Shown here: positions 1 to 3,225 of the stretch, piece by piece
How the letters are laid out: every line of letters begins with the position of its first letter
Numbering within the stretch: position 1 is the first letter of the stretch
Origin: Candidatus Omnitrophota bacterium
GTDB taxonomy: Bacteria > Omnitrophota > Gorgyraeia > Tantalellales > Tantalellaceae
Length of the DNA stretch: 6,094 bases
Direction of reading: 5' to 3'
Assembly: GCA_013204685.1 (NCBI GenBank)
Contig: JABMSC010000036.1
Span: 1 to 6,094, forward strand
The notes under the pieces: model-generated
What the model saw: the letters and a program-made list of their open reading frames with translations, nothing else
Told to the model about the DNA's origin: nothing
Database searches by the model: none
Translations under genes and position numbers: made by a program

Positions 1-1
1 C

Positions 2-358
2 TTTTGTCTTCTCGCGGCCTATAAGTCGCGGCTCATAAGGGTTACAGAGAACTTTAAGCTTGGTGTCGTGGCGGCGACCGGCGGCATATTCTTGGTTTAC
101 ATCGTAACTCTCGTCTTAAGTTTTTTCGGCGTCAGGGTTCCGTTTATTTATGAAGGCGGCCCGGTAGGAATACTCTTCAGCCTCTTTGTGGTCGTTATCG
201 CGTCATTGAATCTGGTTTTGGATTTTGATTTTATAGAAAAAGGCGCAGAGCACGGCGCGCCCAAATATCTGGAATGGTACGGCGCGTTCGGCCTGGTGGT
301 AACGCTTATATGGCTTTACCTTGAGATGCTCAGGCTTCTGGCGAAGAGCAGGAGATAA
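2..358 (+). CDS. Bax inhibitor-1/YccA family membrane protein, C-terminal part (5' end outside window)
   Basis: The frame is already open at position 2 and gives 118 residues up to the TAA at 356-358, so the start lies upstream. The visible part begins with a short polar stretch (AAYKSRLIRVTENFKLG), followed by three hydrophobic helices at about residues 23-44, 55-74 and 92-113. A conserved-looking NLVLDFDFIE segment sits at the end of the second helix, and APKYLEWYGAFGL leads into the third. This pattern matches the C-terminal half of the YccA/Bax inhibitor-type proteins of COG4760, which are usually about 230-250 residues, so roughly half is missing. In this family paired acidic residues near the membrane centre are linked to pH-sensitive ion leak; equating the LDFDF aspartates with them is inference. 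A GTG at 68 is an internal valine codon and not the start. The nuclease gene follows after 2 nt, suggesting co-transcription. Confidence 0.85.
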   Translation, partial: FCLLAAYKSRLIRVTENFKLGVVAATGGIFLVYIVTLVLSFFGVRVPFIYEGGPVGILFSLFVVVIASLNLVLDFDFIEKGAEHGAPKYLEWYGAFGLVVTLIWLYLEMLRLLAKSRR

Positions 359-360
359 AT

Positions 361-909
361 TTGAAACGCAAAAACACCGTTATCGTGATCGTCGTCTGCC
401 TGCTCCTCGTGCCGGTCCTCTTCCGTCAGGTGCGGCAGGCGAGGACGCCTGTCGAGAAAATAGGAGCGAGAGTTCCGGGAGGCCCCGGGGATCATATTCT
501 GCCTCCGTCGATCTCGCTGAAAGATAATTACAGGACTGTGGTGAGGGCCGTTGACGGAGACACCCTGCTTCTTGACGGGGGTGAGAGAGTCCGGCTTATA
601 GGAGTTGACACGCCCGAGACCGTGCATCCCTCGAAGCCGGTTGAGAGGTACGGGAGAGAAGCCTCGGACTTTACAAAAAAGATGACTCAGGGCAAAAAAG
701 TCCGCCTTGAATATGACTGGCAGAGGCAGGATAGATACGGCAGGACCCTTGCATATATCTATCTTCCTGACGGGACGCTTTTGAACGCGGAAATAATCAA
801 GCAGGGTTACGGGCACGCGTATACGCGGTTTCCGTTCAAGTATATCGATGAATTCAGGCAGTATGAGCGCGAGGCAAGGGAGAGCGGGGCAGGGCTCTGG
901 GCGGATTAG
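361..909 (+). CDS. Membrane-anchored thermonuclease (staphylococcal nuclease-like) protein
   Basis: A 182-residue protein with a TTG start. AGGAGA at 350-355 gives a 5-nt spacing and supports this start. Residues 6-21 form one hydrophobic segment after a basic MKRK, which is a signal anchor or signal peptide. The nuclease domain spans about residues 57-182. All residues known to matter in Staphylococcus SNase have counterparts: D67 (D21), R78 (R35), D83 and T84 (D40, T41), E86 (E43), and R128 in DRYGRTLAYIY (R87). The domain also ends with the usual SGAGLW. The family cleaves DNA and RNA in a calcium-dependent way, so this should be an active nuclease acting outside the cytoplasmic membrane. 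Residues 25-56 are a linker rich in glycine and proline. It lies 2 nt after the Bax inhibitor-like gene and 26 nt before the next one. Activity is predicted from intact residues only. Confidence 0.92.
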   Translation: MKRKNTVIVIVVCLLLVPVLFRQVRQARTPVEKIGARVPGGPGDHILPPSISLKDNYRTVVRAVDGDTLLLDGGERVRLIGVDTPETVHPSKPVERYGREASDFTKKMTQGKKVRLEYDWQRQDRYGRTLAYIYLPDGTLLNAEIIKQGYGHAYTRFPFKYIDEFRQYEREARESGAGLWAD

Positions 910-935
910 AGGAAGTTTTTTTGAAAGGATGATCT

Positions 936-1166
936 TTGGATAAAGAAAAAAAGGCGAGAATGATCCACGAGTTACTTTTGTTTGCGCCGTACTTTGTGAT
1001 AGTGCTCATAATAAGCATGCACGGCGGGATAAGCAGACAGGTGGCCGGAGATGAGATCCATACGAAATTCTTTATGTCGCTCATGTTCCTGCACCTGGTT
1101 TCCTGGATCTTCATATATGCGGTTGCAAGAACGCTTGTTCTTCTCATGCGTTCGTCAAAAAAGTGA
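936..1166 (+). CDS. Small two-helix membrane protein of unknown function
   Basis: A 76-residue protein not recognised as any named family. The TTG start at 936 is chosen because AAAGGA at 924-929 lies 6 nt upstream. An ATG at 960 (residue 9) is possible but has no good ribosome site. Two hydrophobic helices are visible, about residues 13-29 (ELLLFAPYFVIVLIIS region) and 46-70, joined by a short polar loop (GGISRQVAGDEIHTK). The ends are basic or polar (MDKEKKAR and MRSSKK), consistent with both termini in the cytoplasm. No cysteine pair, histidine cluster or other catalytic motif is seen. It sits between the nuclease and the response regulator in a tight gene run. Its TGA at 1164-1166 overlaps a possible GTG start of the next gene, so translation may be coupled. 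Confidence 0.7.
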   Translation: MDKEKKARMIHELLLFAPYFVIVLIISMHGGISRQVAGDEIHTKFFMSLMFLHLVSWIFIYAVARTLVLLMRSSKK

Positions 1167-1177
1167 GGGGGTTAGGA
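1165..1177 (+). promoter_or_regulatory. Ribosome binding region that decides the response-regulator start
   Basis: GAGGGG at 1165-1170 and a second purine core, AGGA, at 1174-1177 precede the ATG at 1181. The GTG at 1163 in the same frame has only an A-rich, non-Shine-Dalgarno stretch in front of it. It would add six residues (MRGLGF) that do not belong to a receiver fold. The ATG at 1181 is therefore preferred. Confidence 0.55.
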
Positions 1178-1180
1178 TTT

Positions 1181-1669
1181 ATGATCAATAAAAAAATATC
1201 AGAGATCCTTGTTGTTGATGACCAGAAGGAACTGGTTGATCTGATAGTTGAGTTCCTCAGGACGGCGGGATATACGGTTCACGGAGCCTGTTCGGCCGAA
1301 GAGGCCTTAAGGGTGTTGGAGCGTGCCCATATCTATCTGGTTCTTCTTGACATACAGATGCCACGGGTGAACGGCATAGAACTTTTGAAGATGATCAAAA
1401 AAAGGCAGCCTCTTGTCCAGGTCGTTATGATGACGGGTTACGGGTCGATCGACAGAGCCGTTCTTACGATGAAAACCGGGGCATATGATTTTCTGTCAAA
1501 ACCTATAGACTTTAAGGAACTGGATGCCCTGATATTGAAGGCGCTGGAGGATCGCAAAAGCATTATTGAGGAGAAGAACCTAAAAGGCGGCCTTAAGAGA
1601 AAACTCAGGAATGTTACAACAGAGCTTAAAAGGACAAAGAAAAAGAAAAGCGGCGAAGGCGGAGGGTGA
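1181..1669 (+). CDS. Single-domain response regulator (CheY-like receiver) with lysine-rich C-terminal tail
   Basis: A 162-residue protein whose first 125 or so residues form a complete receiver domain. The acidic pocket is D13-D14 (ILVVDDQ) and the phosphoacceptor is D57 (LLDIQMPRVNG). The conserved threonine is T85 (MMTGYGS) and the conserved lysine is K107 (FLSKPID). All are intact, so it should accept phosphate from a sensor histidine kinase. The wording of the receiver, including the MTGYGS and AYDFLSKP segments, is closest to NtrC-type receivers. However, there is no AAA+ or DNA-binding domain. Residues 126-162 form a charged helical tail ending in a lysine cluster (RTKKKKSGEGGG), which could bind nucleic acid or a partner; that is inference. 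No histidine kinase is in the window, so it is an orphan here. The PPC protein gene starts 6 nt downstream. Confidence 0.92.
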   Translation: MINKKISEILVVDDQKELVDLIVEFLRTAGYTVHGACSAEEALRVLERAHIYLVLLDIQMPRVNGIELLKMIKKRQPLVQVVMMTGYGSIDRAVLTMKTGAYDFLSKPIDFKELDALILKALEDRKSIIEEKNLKGGLKRKLRNVTTELKRTKKKKSGEGGG

Positions 1670-1675
1670 GGCATC

Positions 1676-2101
1676 ATGCAGGTAGAAAAGGGGCGACATT
1701 TTATTGGCAGGTTCAAGACAGGCTCTGACCTTCTGGGGTCTTTGACATCTTTTTGTGATAAAGAAAACATCCGCCTGGGCGTCTTCACGGTTATAGGGGC
1801 CGTTCGGTCCGCGAAGCTCGGGTATTACGACCAGGCGCTGAAGGAATATACCGGTTGCGTCGAAGTCGACAAAACGCTCGAGATCGCTTCATGCGTCGGA
1901 AATATCTCACTGAAGGATTCTGAAGTATTCGTGCACGCCCATGTAACATTTGCTGATCACGAAGGGAACTGTTACGGAGGTCACCTGATGCCGGGAGCAA
2001 AAGTCTTCGCGGCAGAATATTATATCGAGGAGCTTGAGGGAAAAGAATTAAATCGTGAGCATGATCCTGAGACAGGGCTCAGCCTGTGGAAGGATATGTG
2101 A
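1676..2101 (+). CDS. PPC (DUF296) domain protein, putative DNA-binding
   Basis: A 141-residue protein covering a single plant-and-prokaryote-conserved (PPC, DUF296, COG1661) domain. Supporting landmarks are the N-terminal GRHFIGRFKTGSDLL, the glycine at the turn in FTVIGAVRSAKLGYY, and VFVHAHVTFAD with H87 and H89. GGHLMPGAKVFAAEYYI follows, with H103. The HxH plus GGH histidines match those that bind a metal in prokaryotic PPC structures, where the protein forms a trimer. Length is normal for the family. The ATG at 1676 is preceded by GGAGG at 1661-1665, spacing 10 nt, which lies inside the end of the response regulator gene and suggests translational coupling. In plants the domain is linked to AT-hook proteins; the role in bacteria is poorly defined, and DNA binding is assumed from family naming only. 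The ending GLSLWKDM is also typical. Confidence 0.85.
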   Translation: MQVEKGRHFIGRFKTGSDLLGSLTSFCDKENIRLGVFTVIGAVRSAKLGYYDQALKEYTGCVEVDKTLEIASCVGNISLKDSEVFVHAHVTFADHEGNCYGGHLMPGAKVFAAEYYIEELEGKELNREHDPETGLSLWKDM

Positions 2102-2107
2102 AAGAAC

Positions 2108-2114
2108 AAAGGAG
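2108..2114 (+). promoter_or_regulatory. Strong Shine-Dalgarno deciding the start of the TIGR04073-like gene
   Basis: AAAGGAG lies 7 nt before the ATG at 2122. It supports that start over an in-frame ATG at 2086 that would overlap the PPC gene and bury the signal peptide behind twelve polar residues. Confidence 0.7.
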
Positions 2115-2121
2115 TTATAAT

Positions 2122-2436
2122 ATGAAAAAAGTCCTGGTTTTACTTGTTGTCTGTTCACTTCTATTGCAGCCCGCCGCCCATGCGGGCAATCTGTTCATCA
2201 AGCTGGCCAGGGGGGTTGCTGACGTAGCCGTCTCCCCCCAGGAACTTGCAAAAGGAATAATGCGTACGACTGAAGAACGCGGTCCGCTGGTCGGCTTTTC
2301 CTTCGGCACGGTAAAGGGGCTGTGCAATATGCTTGGCAGGATGGCTGTGGGGGTATATGAGATAGCCACATTTCCCGTCCCAATACCCGCGGATTACGGT
2401 CCGGTATGGAACGATCCCGAGGGGGCAAATTTCTAG
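2122..2436 (+). CDS. Exported protein of the exosortase-system-associated TIGR04073 type
   Basis: A 104-residue protein that begins with a clear signal peptide (MKKVLVLLVVCSLLLQPAAHA), with likely cleavage after A21. The mature part has the features I associate with the TIGR04073 family: a leading KLARGVADVAVSPQELAKGI, then RTTEERGPLVGFSFGTVKG, a GVYEIATFPVPIP segment and a short C-terminal tail. Length is typical. These proteins are small, periplasmic or envelope-located and of unknown biochemical role. They are named because they tend to occur in genomes that carry an exosortase/PEP-CTERM-like protein sorting system. No exosortase or PEP-CTERM protein is visible here, so that link is family knowledge and not seen in this window. 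It is the last gene of the tight run, 20 nt after the PPC gene. Confidence 0.8.
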   Translation: MKKVLVLLVVCSLLLQPAAHAGNLFIKLARGVADVAVSPQELAKGIMRTTEERGPLVGFSFGTVKGLCNMLGRMAVGVYEIATFPVPIPADYGPVWNDPEGANF

Positions 2437-2453
2437 TTTATGCAGATGTGCGG

Positions 2454-2475
2454 GTTGCGCTTCCCGAGGCGCAGC
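2454..2475 (+). other. Possible stem-loop in the gap between the TIGR04073-like and lipoprotein genes
   Basis: GTTGCGC at 2454-2460 can pair with GCGCAGC at 2469-2475, seven base pairs including one G-T, around an 8-nt loop. There is no T run after it, so it is not a standard intrinsic terminator. It could attenuate or stabilise the upstream message, or be chance. The rest of the 62-nt gap shows no promoter that I can support. Confidence 0.3.
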
Positions 2476-2498
2476 TCGTCAGACAGTAATGGCCGGTT

Positions 2499-3035
2499 AT
2501 GAAAAAAATATTAATTATTATCATAGGTTGTGTCTTTATATGCGGTTGCGCCACAACCCACTCAAGAGGGACTAAGGGCGCGACGGAACTGCGTAAAACC
2601 GTTAAGGATCTGAGCGATGAAGATGCGCTTGAAATAGGGGCATTGATCTACAATGTACGGCCTGAGAATAAAAAGGATGAGATCGCCAGGAACCTGACAA
2701 TCGGAGAGTATATGATAGAGATGAAGGCCAGGCGGTCAGAAGTTGTTATATCCTCAGGAATATTAGAGCTTGAATACGAACCTATCCCCTTAAGAAAGTG
2801 GAAAAATGAGGAATTAGGGGAGCTTTACACATCCCTGCAATACGGAACCGGCAGTTATAGCCACCGCCCGGAACATGCGCTGAGAAGCCGCGAAAATGCC
2901 CTCCGGATAATAAGATTAACTGCCCTGGATCTTACCCAGGCTGAGATGGACAGGAGAGAGAGCGCCTGGCAGGGCTGGGCAATTTTTGGTCATGTCCTGG
3001 GCGTAGCTCTTTCAGTCTTTGCCGCTGTAATATAA
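2499..3035 (+). CDS. Putative lipoprotein with hydrophobic C-terminal helix, unknown function
   Basis: A 178-residue protein. Residues 1-17 are a lipoprotein signal: MKK, a run of isoleucines, and the lipobox ICGC with C17 as the likely lipidated cysteine. The body (about 18-155) is charged and mostly helical, with segments such as LSDEDALEIGALIYNVRPE and ALRIIRLTALDLTQAEMDRR. No catalytic motif is visible. Residues 157-178 (WQGWAIFGHVLGVALSVF and on to the end) are hydrophobic and could insert in the membrane, which is unusual for a lipoprotein and would give two anchors. I do not recognise the family. The ATG at 2499 lacks a good Shine-Dalgarno but is the only start giving a proper signal. 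It may be translated from the upstream transcript or from its own weak promoter. Confidence 0.75.
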   Translation: MKKILIIIIGCVFICGCATTHSRGTKGATELRKTVKDLSDEDALEIGALIYNVRPENKKDEIARNLTIGEYMIEMKARRSEVVISSGILELEYEPIPLRKWKNEELGELYTSLQYGTGSYSHRPEHALRSRENALRIIRLTALDLTQAEMDRRESAWQGWAIFGHVLGVALSVFAAVI

Positions 3036-3045
3036 CCCCCATAAG

Positions 3046-3130
3046 ATCCAACAAAATCCAACACCCGAAGTTGGATATCCCCAAAATCCAACACCCGAAA
3101 TTGGATATCTTTGCCTCAACAAAATCCACC
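3046..3130 (+). repeat. Two 30-bp tandem units with inner inverted repeats, plus flanking fragments
   Basis: Two near-identical 30-bp units lie at 3053-3082 and 3083-3112, differing in their cores by G or A at 3070/3100. In the first, ATCCAAC (3056-3062) and GTTGGAT (3070-3076) form a perfect 7-bp inverted repeat around ACCCGAA. In the second the match is 6 bp. Further partial copies are ATCCAAC at 3046-3052 and ATCCACC at 3124-3130. GTTGGAT of unit 1 can also pair with ATCCAAC of unit 2, so two mutually exclusive foldings exist. The block lies just after the lipoprotein gene and before a strong promoter. It may act as a transcription boundary or be a dispersed short repeat; there is no T run right after either hairpin. 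Confidence 0.8.
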
Positions 3131-3154
3131 CCAACCCAAAATACCAGATTTTTA

Positions 3155-3184
3155 TTGACATAACTAGCTTTTTTATGATATAAT
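3155..3184 (+). promoter_or_regulatory. Consensus sigma-70 promoter for the giant modular gene
   Basis: TTGACA at 3155-3160 and TATAAT at 3179-3184 both match the consensus exactly, with an 18-bp spacer, in an AT-rich region. Transcription would start near 3191, giving a leader of about 35 nt before the ATG at 3226. The position directly upstream of the long open frame makes that gene the target. Confidence 0.8.
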
Positions 3185-3225
3185 GCGCCCGGATCTTAGT
3201 TTTTACAATTTTACAGATTAAAATT

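Noticed and set aside
316..816. Minus-strand open frame of 166 codons opposite the nuclease gene
   Set aside because: The + strand frame encodes a complete nuclease with all catalytic residues. The opposite frame has no recognisable features.
1163..1180. GTG start for the response regulator overlapping the previous stop codon
   Set aside because: The overlap is of a common type, but there is no ribosome site before it, and the added residues do not belong to the receiver fold. The ATG at 1181 has a good purine-rich site.
2086..2121. Earlier ATG for the TIGR04073-like protein
   Set aside because: It would overlap the PPC gene and place polar residues before a clean signal peptide. The ATG at 2122 has a strong Shine-Dalgarno.
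2454..2475. Intrinsic terminator after the TIGR04073-like gene
   Set aside because: A stem is possible, but no T run follows, so it is listed only as a stem-loop of unknown role.
3053..3112. Small CRISPR array
   Set aside because: There are only two directly abutting units with no unique spacers between them, and no cas genes.
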